Positions 47,277 to 55,095 of a DNA stretch of 64,000 nt are shown here, piece by piece. A program made the position numbers and the translations under genes. This DNA is from Streptomyces antibioticus (GTDB lineage Bacteria > Actinomycetota > Actinomycetes > Streptomycetales > Streptomycetaceae). The notes under the pieces are model-generated. The model did no database searches. It was not told the DNA's origin and saw nothing but the letters and a program-made list of their open reading frames with translations. The stretch lies in contig NZ_KQ948428.1 of the NCBI RefSeq assembly GCF_001514065.1, positions 313,525 to 377,524 on the forward strand, read 5' to 3'. Positions within the stretch are counted from its first letter, which is position 1, and each line of letters begins with the position of its first letter.

Positions 47277-48959
47277 ATGTCCGAAGCCGCATCCCGCAGA
47301 GCGGTCGGCCGCCGCGCCTTCGTCATCGGCAGGGCCGCCGCGGCCGGTACCGCGGCGCTCGCCGGGCCGCTCGCCCGGCCTGCGTCCGCCGCGACCTTCG
47401 GCTGGCGCGACGACGGCTCGAACTACGTCGTCGACACCGGCGCCAACCTCGTCTTCAAGGTCAGCAAGACCAACGGCGACCTGACCTCGCTGGTCTACAA
47501 GGGCACCGAGTACCAGGGTTACGGCGGCAAGAACTCGCACATCGAATCCGGCCTCGGCACCTCGACGGTGACGATCAGTCAGTCCGGCTCCACGATCCTG
47601 ATCGCGGTCGCCTACGGCACGCTCAGGCACTACTACGCGGCCCGCAGCGGCGAGAACAATATCTACCTGTGGACCAACCGCGCCGACACCTCGGTCGCCT
47701 CGACCCGTTTCATCCTGCGCGTCAAGGCGGGCCTGTTCCTCAACGACGAGCCCGATTCCTACACTTACGCGCCCACCACCATCGAGGCCTCGGACGTCTT
47801 CGCGAAGTCCGACGGCCAGACCCGCTCCAAGCACTACTCGAAGCTGCGGGTCATCGACTACAACTACGTCGGCTGGAGCGCGAACGGCGTCGGCCTGTGG
47901 ATCGTCCGCTCGAACCACGAGAAGGCCTCCGGCGGCCCCTTCTACCGTTCCCTGCTGCGCCACCAGAGCGCGGACGGCGGCGGCCTGTACGAGATCCTGC
48001 ACTACGCGCAGAACCAGACCGAGGACGAGCGCTTCGGCCTCCAGGGCCCGTACGTCATCGCCCTCACGGACGGCGGCGCCCCCTCCTCCTCGCTCTACCC
48101 GGGCACCCTGACCACCTCCTGGGCCGACTCGCTCGGCATCTCCGGCTACGTGGCCTCGGGCGGCCGGGGCCGGGTCGCGGGCGTCGGGATCACCGGCCGC
48201 GACACGGCGTACCCGTACACGGTCGGGCTCGCCAACTCGGCCGCCCAGTACTGGGGTTCGGCGCGCTCGTCCGACGGCTACTTCTCGATCGGCGGGGTGC
48301 TGCCGGGGACGTACACGCTGACCGTCTTCAAGGGCGAACTCGGCGTCCACACCACCTCGGTGACCGTCACCGCGGGCGGCACGACCACCCTCAACACCCT
48401 CGCGATCCCGTCCTCGAACGACCCGAGCAACGCGAGCGCGATCTGGCGCATCAACGACTGGAACGGCACGCCCAGCGGTTTCAAGAACGCCGACCTGATG
48501 ACGTACGCCCACCCCTCCGACGTCCGCGCCGCCGCCTGGACGGGCAACGTGGTCATCGGCAGCGGCACCGAGACCTCGGCCTTCCCCTGCTACCTCTGGA
48601 AGGACGTCAACAGCGGTCTGCTGGTGTACTTCAAGCTGACCGCCGCCCAGGCCGCCGCCGCGCACACGCTGCGCATCGGCGTGACGACGGCCTACGCCAA
48701 CGGACGGCCGCAGGTCGTCGTCAACGACACCTGGACGTCGGCGATCCCCTCCCCGCCCACCCAGCCGAGCACCCGGTCCCTGACCAACGGCTCCTACCGG
48801 GGCAACAACCACACGTTCACCTACAGCGTCCCGGCGAGCGCCTGGCGCACGGACACCGGCCAGTACAACATCCTGAAGATCAACGTGGTGAGCGGTTCGG
48901 GGACGACGTCCTATCTCAGCGCCGGCACCTCGATCGACGCGATCGACCTGCTGGCCTGA
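47277..48959 (+). CDS. Secreted rhamnogalacturonan lyase, PL4 family
   Basis: 560 residues from the ATG at 47277 (GAAGGAGG 7 bases upstream). A Tat-type signal (SRRAVGRRAFVIGRAAAAG) ends near ASAAT. The mature protein follows PL4 fungal-type rhamnogalacturonan lyase closely: an N-terminal beta-sandwich catalytic domain (YVVDTGANLVFKVSKTNGDLTSL is split there; NSHIESGLG; ASDVFAKSDGQTRSKHY), an Fn3-like middle domain (GGVLPGTYTLTVFKGEL) and a C-terminal CBM-like jelly roll (IWRINDWNGTPSGFKNAD, RIGVTTAYANGRPQV). It cleaves Rha-GalA bonds in the RG-I backbone by beta-elimination. It is the strongest evidence for a pectin role of the locus. Confidence 0.93.
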   Translation: MSEAASRRAVGRRAFVIGRAAAAGTAALAGPLARPASAATFGWRDDGSNYVVDTGANLVFKVSKTNGDLTSLVYKGTEYQGYGGKNSHIESGLGTSTVTISQSGSTILIAVAYGTLRHYYAARSGENNIYLWTNRADTSVASTRFILRVKAGLFLNDEPDSYTYAPTTIEASDVFAKSDGQTRSKHYSKLRVIDYNYVGWSANGVGLWIVRSNHEKASGGPFYRSLLRHQSADGGGLYEILHYAQNQTEDERFGLQGPYVIALTDGGAPSSSLYPGTLTTSWADSLGISGYVASGGRGRVAGVGITGRDTAYPYTVGLANSAAQYWGSARSSDGYFSIGGVLPGTYTLTVFKGELGVHTTSVTVTAGGTTTLNTLAIPSSNDPSNASAIWRINDWNGTPSGFKNADLMTYAHPSDVRAAAWTGNVVIGSGTETSAFPCYLWKDVNSGLLVYFKLTAAQAAAAHTLRIGVTTAYANGRPQVVVNDTWTSAIPSPPTQPSTRSLTNGSYRGNNHTFTYSVPASAWRTDTGQYNILKINVVSGSGTTSYLSAGTSIDAIDLLA

Positions 48960-48971
48960 CTTGACGTCAGG
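48955..48971. terminator. Short inverted repeat spanning two convergent stop codons
   Basis: CCTGAC-TTGAC-GTCAGG contains the stop codons of the PL4 gene and of the convergent GH43 gene, which are 7 bp apart. A 6-bp stem is weak for a terminator, but it is the only candidate here. Confidence 0.35.
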
Positions 48972-50379
48972 TTCCGCGCGTCCACTGCTGGTTGGTCGCT
49001 CCGTTGCAGGTGTACGTGATGATCGCGGCGGAGTTGGCGGTGGACGCGCCGTTCACGTCGAGGCACTCGCCGGTGGCGCGGGCCTTGATGGTGACGTACG
49101 AGCCCGAGGTGACCACCGACCACTGCTGAGTGGTGGCACCGGAGTCGCAGTCCTCCTGGGTGACGTCGGCGGCGTTCTCCTGGAGGCACAAGGAGCTGCC
49201 GCGGCCGACCAGCTGGTAGTAGCCGGTGCCCAGGTCCTTGAACCACCACTTCTGGTTGCCGCCGCTGTTGCAGGTGTACTGGGTGAGGGCGATGCCCTGC
49301 CAGAGCGACTGGTTGGGCACGTCCGCGCACTTCGAACTGTGGCGCGCGATCAGCGTGTTGTACGTGGCACTCGTCCCGCCGATCGTGCCGGCGGCCGTGT
49401 CCACGGTGATCTCCGGGTACCAGGACAGGGACATCGTGGTGGAGGTGGGGAAGGTCAGTGGCAGCCACACGTACCGGGAGTCGCTGACGGTCCCGCCGAA
49501 GGAGTTGCCCCAGCGGTCGCCCATGTAGAGGTACGAGGTGCCGGACGTCCCGGCGATCGGGAGGACGTACGCGGTCTGGGAGTTGTACGTCGTGGAGTCG
49601 CCGACGTTCGCCATCGAGGTCCACGGTCCGGCGAGCGAGGTGGCGGTGGCGTACTGCTGCTGGTTGGCGCTCCAGCCGGTGGCGCCCGAAGTGAGCAGGA
49701 AGTAGACGCCGTTGCGCTTGAAGAGCGCGGGTGCCTCGCGATGGCCGCCCGGCCACGGGTTGGCGACCAGGCTGTCGATGGCCGTGTAGTCGGCAGTCAG
49801 CTTGTAGATGTGCAGGTCGTAGTTCTCGTTGGCGGCCGAGACCATGTAGGCGGTGCCGTCGGTGTCGACATACGTCGTGATGTCCCGGGACATGTACTGG
49901 CCGAGCGGGCGGAAGCTGCCCTGGTAGGTGTAGCTGCCGTCGACGGTGTCGGAGACGGCAACGGCCGCGCGGGCCTCGCTGTAGTCGGTGCCGTTCTCCT
50001 TGTGCATCCACATCACGAACTTGCCGGTGGACGCGTTGTAGATGACCTTGGGCCGCTCGATGTAGGCGGTGCCCAGCTCGGCGGCGGAGGACTGGGTCAG
50101 GACGTTGTTCCTGAACTCCCAGTTCTTCAGGTCGGTGGAGCGGTAGACGGAGACGGCCTTGAAGGTGTTGTCGGCGTTGCGGTTCTCGCCGAACCAGTAG
50201 TAGTACGACCCGACCTTGATGACGCCGCCGCCGTGGGCGTGCAGGGCGTTGCCCGAAGTGTCGGTGAACTGGACGCCGTTGGGGATGGTGAAGGCGGCGG
50301 CCTGGGCGGGTCCGGCGGTGACGAGGGCACCGGCGAGGGCCAGACAGAGGGCGAGCAGTACCGCGTACGCACGTCTCAT
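48967..50379 (-). CDS. Secreted GH43 enzyme with CBM13 (ricin-type) domain, exo-beta-1,3-galactanase-like
   Basis: 470 residues from the ATG ending at 50379. Signal peptide MRRAYAVLLALCLALAGALVTAGPAQAAA. The GH43 five-blade propeller (about 32-335) has HAHGGGVIKVGSYYYWFGENR at the position where most GH43 members have a catalytic Asp; this replacement by a His/Gly-rich loop is typical of subfamily 24 exo-beta-1,3-galactanases. The likely general acid is Glu in HREAPALF, and SRDITTYVDTDG holds the supporting Asp. The C-terminal about 125 residues are a beta-trefoil CBM13 with QxW-type repeats (GNQKWWF, TTQQWSVV, TNQQWTRG). It likely removes galactose from beta-1,3-galactan of type II arabinogalactan. 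The start overlaps the upstream GH43 stop by ATGA. Confidence 0.87.
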   Translation of the reverse strand: MRRAYAVLLALCLALAGALVTAGPAQAAAFTIPNGVQFTDTSGNALHAHGGGVIKVGSYYYWFGENRNADNTFKAVSVYRSTDLKNWEFRNNVLTQSSAAELGTAYIERPKVIYNASTGKFVMWMHKENGTDYSEARAAVAVSDTVDGSYTYQGSFRPLGQYMSRDITTYVDTDGTAYMVSAANENYDLHIYKLTADYTAIDSLVANPWPGGHREAPALFKRNGVYFLLTSGATGWSANQQQYATATSLAGPWTSMANVGDSTTYNSQTAYVLPIAGTSGTSYLYMGDRWGNSFGGTVSDSRYVWLPLTFPTSTTMSLSWYPEITVDTAAGTIGGTSATYNTLIARHSSKCADVPNQSLWQGIALTQYTCNSGGNQKWWFKDLGTGYYQLVGRGSSLCLQENAADVTQEDCDSGATTQQWSVVTSGSYVTIKARATGECLDVNGASTANSAAIITYTCNGATNQQWTRGT

Positions 50380-51467
50380 GACGCGACCTCCAGGTCCGTG
50401 ACAGCGGTGTCCGCCACCGGGATGCCGAAATCGGGGGTGCCGTCCGCGTGCCAGCCGAGCTTCTGGACGCGGGTGTGCCGGTTGGGGTCGTCCAGCGGGT
50501 CGCCGACGATGTCCTTGTACGGGCGTGCGTGGTAGACGAGGACGTCGCTGCGGCCGTCCTCGGCGACGGTGAAGCAGTTGTGGCCGGGGCCGTACTGCTT
50601 GGTCGTGTCGTTGCTGGTGAAGACCGGCGTCGGTGACTTGGACCAGTTCGCGGGGTCCATGAGGTCGGCGTCCGCGTCGACGGTCAGCAGGCCCATGCAG
50701 TAGTGGAAATCGGTGGCGCTGGCCGAGTACGACATGAAGAGCCTGCCGTGGCGGGCGATGACGGACGGGCCCTCGTTGACCTTGTAGCCGACGCACTCCC
50801 AGTCGTACTCGGGTGTGGACAGCCGCACTTGAGGTCCCGTCAGGGACCAGGGGGTGGCCATCTTCGACAGCCACAGGGCGGTGTTGTTGTCCATGCCGGG
50901 CTCGTGCTGGGCCCAGGCGAGGTAACGGGTGCCGCGGTGGGTGAAGGTGGTGGCGTCGAGGGAGAAGGTCTCCCAGGCGGTCCTGAGCTGGCCGCGTTCG
51001 GTCCAAGTGCCCTTGAAGGGGTCGTGGTTGGCGTTCTCCAGCACCCAGATCCGGATGTCCCACACGCTCTCGGCGGGCGCGGAGGCGAAGTAGATGTACC
51101 ACTTGCCGCCGATGCGGTGGATCTCCGGCGCCCAGATGTGCGCGCCCATCGGGCCGGTGGCGTGCTTGGTCCAGATGACCGACTCCGCGGCGGTCGCGAG
51201 ACCGTTCAGGGTGCGGGAGCGGCGCAGGATGATCCGGTCGTACTCGGGGGCGGTGGCGGTGAAGTAGTACGTGCCGTCGGAGTGCCGGTGGATGTGCGGG
51301 TCGGCGCGGTGCCGGACGAGCGGATTCACGAAGGGCGCCGCCTTCTTCGCGCTCGGGCTCGGGCTCGGGGCGGCTACGGCGACGGTGGGGGTGGCGGCCA
51401 GGGCGCCCGCGGCCAGGGCACCCTTCAGCAGCAGTCGCCGGTCGGGGACGGGGGGAACGCGGCTCAT
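50376..51467 (-). CDS. Secreted GH43 enzyme, exo-alpha-L-arabinofuranosidase type
   Basis: 363 residues from the ATG ending at 51467 (GAGAGG 8 bases upstream). A Tat signal with RRLLLKGALAAGALAA ends near AVAAP. The GH43 triad is readable: general base Asp in RADPHIHRH, supporting Asp in SLDATTF and general acid Glu in KVNEGPSV. WAPEIHRIGGKWYIYFA is a family hallmark. The DPHI-RH-DGTYYFTATAPEYDRI pattern resembles Streptomyces exo-1,5-alpha-L-arabinofuranosidase (subfamily 26). It would strip arabinose from pectic arabinan or arabinogalactan. It is translationally coupled to the downstream GH43 gene and divergent from the 51638 surface protein, with two AGCGCTTTC boxes between. Confidence 0.9.
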   Translation of the reverse strand: MSRVPPVPDRRLLLKGALAAGALAATPTVAVAAPSPSPSAKKAAPFVNPLVRHRADPHIHRHSDGTYYFTATAPEYDRIILRRSRTLNGLATAAESVIWTKHATGPMGAHIWAPEIHRIGGKWYIYFASAPAESVWDIRIWVLENANHDPFKGTWTERGQLRTAWETFSLDATTFTHRGTRYLAWAQHEPGMDNNTALWLSKMATPWSLTGPQVRLSTPEYDWECVGYKVNEGPSVIARHGRLFMSYSASATDFHYCMGLLTVDADADLMDPANWSKSPTPVFTSNDTTKQYGPGHNCFTVAEDGRSDVLVYHARPYKDIVGDPLDDPNRHTRVQKLGWHADGTPDFGIPVADTAVTDLEVAS

Positions 51468-51596
51468 ACGGACTGCCTCTCGGGTGGGGGTGTCCTGAGA
51501 GTGATGTTCGACATTGCGAACACCTGTTGTCATGGCGAACAGCCGAAAGGTACGGCGGGTAACAGGGGAGGTCAACGGGTCGGACGTGATGGGGAA

Positions 51597-51620
51597 GGCG
51601 CTTTCTGCGAGCGCTTTCTG
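51597..51620. promoter_or_regulatory. Double GCGCTTTCTG box between GH43 operon and surface-protein gene
   Basis: GCGCTTTCTG occurs twice, at 51598-51607 and 51611-51620. The second lies inside TGCGAGCGCTTTCT, 13 of 14 identical to the site at 47135. The divergent starts are 130 bp to the left and 18 bp to the right, so the site could control both directions. Confidence 0.7.
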
Positions 51621-51637
51621 TCTGTGCGTGCGGAGGC

Positions 51638-53779
51638 GTGTCCTCGGGACCGGATTTCTGTTATCGCCGGCCGCCCCGCCGCGTCTCCCCTCCCGTGCAC
51701 AGCCATACCCACAAGACAGCAGCGGCCGCCGGTGCCCTCGCGGCGGTCGCCGCCCTCCTTGCCGGCGCTCCTCCCGCCCGGGCCGCCGGTACCCGGGACG
51801 TCACCGCCGACGTACTCGCCGGCCGGGACGTCACGCTCACCGGGGACACGGTCGTCACCGTGCCGTCCGGGACGACGACGTACAACGGGGTGTTCCGAGG
51901 CGAGGGCACGCTCACCGTGCGCGGCAGCGGGACGCTGATCCTGACCAAGGACAGCGACTTCACCCTCCCGAAGGCACGGCAGCGGCAGAAGGTGTCGATC
52001 CAGGGCGGCAACCACCCCTACGTCACCACCGCCACCCCCGACCCGCCCGCGATCACGGTCGCCCGAGGCGCCACGCTCCAGTACGGCAACGGCGGCCCGG
52101 CCGGGGTGATCGGCCACTACCCGTACAACACCCCGGCCTTCCGCCTCAACCAGGACAACATCCGGGTCGACGGCACCCTGCGGCTGTCCCTGAAGGACGT
52201 CGCCTACAACCTGGGCACCATCAGCGGCTCCGGCCTGATCACCCAGCCGCGCTTCCTGTGGTCCACCTGGGACGTGACGTCCGGCCCGTTCTCCGGGGTC
52301 ATCGACAACGGCACGCAGACGAACGCCGGACGGCCGGAGTACGCGACCTCCCTGCCGGGGATGCGCAAGGTCCTCAACCAGGGCACCTGGACCGTGGACA
52401 CCCCGCTGGGCCAGACGGTCACCCAGCGCATGGACTTCTACCAGCGCGAGTACGGCAGCGACATCAACGTCCAGTCCCGGCCCGGCAGCACGGTGATCCT
52501 GACGGGCCAGTACAGCTGGTCGAACCAGGGCGGCGACACCGACCCGTCGCTCAGCGACCCGGCCCTGAACTGGACGCCCGCCCGCAAGAACGTCAACAAA
52601 CGCGGCACCAACATCAAGGGCGCGAACGTCCATTGGGGCGACGGCACCACGCACAAGATCTTCATGCCGGGCACGGCGGAGACGGTCTACATCAACCTCC
52701 TCGCCGCGCGCTCCCGTTCCCTCCTCACCTTCGACTACAACGGCCCGGTGACGCTGGGCGCGCCGATCGGCGGCGGCGTCTTCCACGACACGCTCGCGTC
52801 GCCCGGCGCCGGGGACATCGTCATCGCCGGGACGCGCGGCAACGACGTCACGTTCGCGGCCGTCCAGTACTACGACGGCTCCACGACCGTCGAGAAGGGG
52901 GCGGTGCTGCGGCTGGGCAGCGGCCGGGCGGGCGGCGACGGCGGACTGTACACGGCAGGCGGTCTGTACAAGGTCGTCAACAACGGCTCGCTGGTCCTGA
53001 ACAACGTGACCAAGTCCCTTGCCCTGCCCCGGATCAGCGGCAGCGGCTCGCTCACGCAGACGGGCCGCGCGACGACGACACTGACGGGGACCTCGGTGAC
53101 GTACACCGGGACGACGACGGTGAAGAAGGGCACGCTGGCGCTGCGGAACGGGGCAACTCTGCTGCGCAGCAAGGCGATCCGGCTGACCGGGTCCGGCGCA
53201 CGCCTCGACGCCGGCACGGCGGGGCTGCGGGTGGCGACGTCGCTGAGCGGCAAGGGCACGGTGAAGGGGGCGGTGACCAACGACGGCGTGGTGCGGGGCG
53301 GCCTCACGGTCTCCGGCGCCTACACGCAGAGCGCGAAGGGTGAACTTGTGCTGGGCGCCGAGCCGTTGAAGGTGACCGGCGCGGTCCGTCTGGCCGGTGA
53401 CCTCGACCTGTCGGCGGCCGGGTCCCGCCCCGCCAAGAAGATCACCGTGCTGGACCACGAGGGGGCCGCGAAGACCAAGGGCGCCTTCACCGGCCTGAAG
53501 GAGGGCGCGAAGCTCAAGCTCGCCGACACCACCTACCGGATCTCGTACAAGGGCGGCGACGGCAACGACGTCGTCCTGACCGTGGCCACCCCTGAGACCA
53601 CCAAGGCAGAAGCAACCCCGCCCGCAGCGGCCGACGTGACCCGCGCCGCGAGCGCAGAACAGGACGACGGTCTCGGCTGGTGGCCGTACGCCCTGAGCCT
53701 GGGCCTCCTGGGCGGCTTGGCGGTGCCGGCGACGCGGTACAGGCGCGGCCGCCGAGGCGGACGGCACGCAGCACACTGA
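51638..53779 (+). CDS. Wall-anchored beta-strand-repeat (autotransporter-associated type) protein
   Basis: 713 residues if the GTG at 51638 is used; its ribosome site is only one base away, and a GTG at 51695 is an alternative, so the start is uncertain. A signal peptide (AAAAGALAAVAALLAG) ends near ARAAG. The body is beta-helical, with autotransporter-associated beta strand repeats such as VVNNGSLVLNNVTKSL, GSGSLTQTGRATTTLTG, TVKKGTLALRNGATLL. A central region (DFYQREYGSDINV, GANVHWGDGTTHKIFMPGTAETVYINL) may be a separate carbohydrate-binding or lyase-like solenoid. The C-terminus has a Thr/Ala-rich stretch, one membrane helix (WWPYALSLGLLGGLAV) and a basic tail (RYRRGRRGG), so it is tethered to the cell. 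In a pectin locus it may hold polysaccharide at the surface. Confidence 0.78.
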   Translation: MSSGPDFCYRRPPRRVSPPVHSHTHKTAAAAGALAAVAALLAGAPPARAAGTRDVTADVLAGRDVTLTGDTVVTVPSGTTTYNGVFRGEGTLTVRGSGTLILTKDSDFTLPKARQRQKVSIQGGNHPYVTTATPDPPAITVARGATLQYGNGGPAGVIGHYPYNTPAFRLNQDNIRVDGTLRLSLKDVAYNLGTISGSGLITQPRFLWSTWDVTSGPFSGVIDNGTQTNAGRPEYATSLPGMRKVLNQGTWTVDTPLGQTVTQRMDFYQREYGSDINVQSRPGSTVILTGQYSWSNQGGDTDPSLSDPALNWTPARKNVNKRGTNIKGANVHWGDGTTHKIFMPGTAETVYINLLAARSRSLLTFDYNGPVTLGAPIGGGVFHDTLASPGAGDIVIAGTRGNDVTFAAVQYYDGSTTVEKGAVLRLGSGRAGGDGGLYTAGGLYKVVNNGSLVLNNVTKSLALPRISGSGSLTQTGRATTTLTGTSVTYTGTTTVKKGTLALRNGATLLRSKAIRLTGSGARLDAGTAGLRVATSLSGKGTVKGAVTNDGVVRGGLTVSGAYTQSAKGELVLGAEPLKVTGAVRLAGDLDLSAAGSRPAKKITVLDHEGAAKTKGAFTGLKEGAKLKLADTTYRISYKGGDGNDVVLTVATPETTKAEATPPAAADVTRAASAEQDDGLGWWPYALSLGLLGGLAVPATRYRRGRRGGRHAAH

Positions 53780-53806
53780 CAAGCACCGCGGAGTGAACGC
53801 CGTCAA

Positions 53807-53865
53807 GGGGCGCGGGGCCGTGTCGATGTGCGGCTCCGCCGCGTGGGCGCGACCAGCCACCGCCA
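53807..53865. repeat. Dispersed intergenic repeat element (copy 3, variant)
   Basis: GGGGCGCGGGG is followed by ccgtgtcgatgtgcggctcc and GCCGCGTGGGCGCGACC, a second common streptomycete intergenic pattern sharing its first half with copies at 13827 and 45935. It fills most of the 149-bp gap between the surface-protein and homocysteine methyltransferase genes. Confidence 0.5.
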
Positions 53866-53928
53866 AGCGGCACCCGGCCCCCGACATCAAGAGGCACCCC
53901 CGTAGCCGCAACGACTACTGTCAACAGC

Positions 53929-54846
53929 ATGACCAGCACCTCCACCCTCGCCCAGGCGCTAGCCACCCGCACGGTCGTCCTCGACGGCGGCATGTCCAAC
54001 CAGCTCGAGTCCGCCGGCCACGACCTGAGCGACGAGCTGTGGTCGGCCCGGCTGCTCGCCGAGCGCCCCGAGGCGATCACCGAGGCACACCTCGCCTACT
54101 ACGAGGCGGGCGCGGACGTCGCGATCACCTCCAGCTACCAGGCGACCTTCGAGGGCTTCGAGAAGCGCGGCATCGGCCACGACCGCGCCGCCGAGCTGCT
54201 GTCCCTCAGTGTGGAGCTGGCCCGCGAGGCGGCGCGGCAGGCGCAGGCGAAGGGCGTCACCCGCCCGCTGTACGTCGCCGCCTCCGTCGGCCCCTACGGG
54301 GCGATGCTCGCGGACGGCTCCGAGTACCGCGGCCGGTACGGGCTGAGCGTGACCGAGCTGGAGGCCTTCCACCGTCCGCGCCTGGAGGTGCTGGCCACGG
54401 CCGGACCTGACGTCCTGGCCCTCGAAACGGTGCCGGACGCCGACGAGGCGCAGGCGCTGCTGCGGGCGCTGCGCGGTCTGGACACGCCCGCCTGGCTGTC
54501 GTACTCGGTCGCGGGCGACCGTACCCGCGCCGGGCAGCCGCTGGAGGAGGCCTTCGCCCTGGCCGCCGAGGCGGACGAGGTCATCGCGGTCGGCGTGAAC
54601 TGCTGTGCGCCGGAGGACGTGGACGGGGCGGTCGAGATCGCGGCCCGGGTGACCGGCAAGCCGGTCGTGGTCTACCCGAACAGCGGCGAGGCCTGGGACG
54701 CCGAGTCCCGCGCCTGGGTCGGCCGCTCCAGCTTCGCGCCGGGCGAGGTGCTGGCCTGGGAGGGGGCCGGGGCGCGGCTGATCGGCGGTTGCTGCCGGGT
54801 GGGCCCGGAGGCGATCGCGTCGATCGCGGGAACGCTGTCGTCGTAG
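53929..54846 (+). CDS. mmuM: Homocysteine S-methyltransferase
   Basis: 305 residues, the usual size. The zinc-binding cysteines are present: Cys in VGVNCCAPED, and the pair in LIGGCCRVGP near the C-terminus. The start is typical (TRTVVLDGGMSNQLE), and ITSSYQATFEGF and ALETVPDADEA are TIM-barrel landmarks. It transfers a methyl group from S-methylmethionine (or SAM) to homocysteine, forming methionine. It has no visible link to the polysaccharide genes around it and is followed by a gene remnant. Confidence 0.94.
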   Translation: MTSTSTLAQALATRTVVLDGGMSNQLESAGHDLSDELWSARLLAERPEAITEAHLAYYEAGADVAITSSYQATFEGFEKRGIGHDRAAELLSLSVELAREAARQAQAKGVTRPLYVAASVGPYGAMLADGSEYRGRYGLSVTELEAFHRPRLEVLATAGPDVLALETVPDADEAQALLRALRGLDTPAWLSYSVAGDRTRAGQPLEEAFALAAEADEVIAVGVNCCAPEDVDGAVEIAARVTGKPVVVYPNSGEAWDAESRAWVGRSSFAPGEVLAWEGAGARLIGGCCRVGPEAIASIAGTLSS

Positions 54847-54856
54847 GCGTGGTCCG

Positions 54857-54979
54857 CGCCCTCCGCATGTTCCGTACGAGGAGTCGGGCAGGCTCGCGGT
54901 ACGGACCGCGCTGGGGCGGGAGCCGAACGCGCCGGACGAGCATCTGCTGCTGGGGACGCATGTGGTGGTGCGGGACTCG
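54857..54979 (+). pseudogene. C-terminal remnant of a LacI-family regulator
   Basis: The forward frame through 54866 reads PHVPYEESGRLAVRTALG, then PNAPDEHLLLGTHVVVRDS. The VPYEExGRxAV helix and the final THLVVRxS strand are how LacI-family sensor domains end. Upstream is the end of mmuM with no matching sequence, and downstream the frame runs on with no stop of its own for over 70 codons. It is therefore a truncated relic, not a gene. The adjacent GH127 gene carries a LacI-type operator, suggesting this was once its regulator. Confidence 0.65.
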
Positions 54980-55065
54980 GTGGTGAAGGTGGCGGAGGCC
55001 GCGGCGTGGGCACACTCACGGCGCCCTTGTCGCCGGACCGGGCGTTTCCTATGCTCACGGCGACA

Positions 55066-55078
55066 GCAACCGGTTTCC
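55066..55078. promoter_or_regulatory. LacI-type operator before GH127 gene
   Basis: GCAACCGGTTTCC, a near-palindrome with central CCGG, lies 18 bp before the GH127 start, overlapping the expected promoter. It matches GCAAACGGTTTCC at 20177 at 12 of 13 positions but differs from the AAGCGCTT class found elsewhere in the locus. Confidence 0.6.
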
Positions 55079-55095
55079 ATCCGGGAGTACCACGC

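Noticed and set aside
53929-54846. Homocysteine methyltransferase as part of the pectin locus
   Set aside because: Clear methionine-metabolism enzyme with no carbohydrate link and no operator of either class in front of it.
54789-54986. Short forward frame over the end of mmuM and the following gap
   Set aside because: Trp/Arg/Gly-rich shadow; the biologically meaningful frame there is the LacI-like relic.
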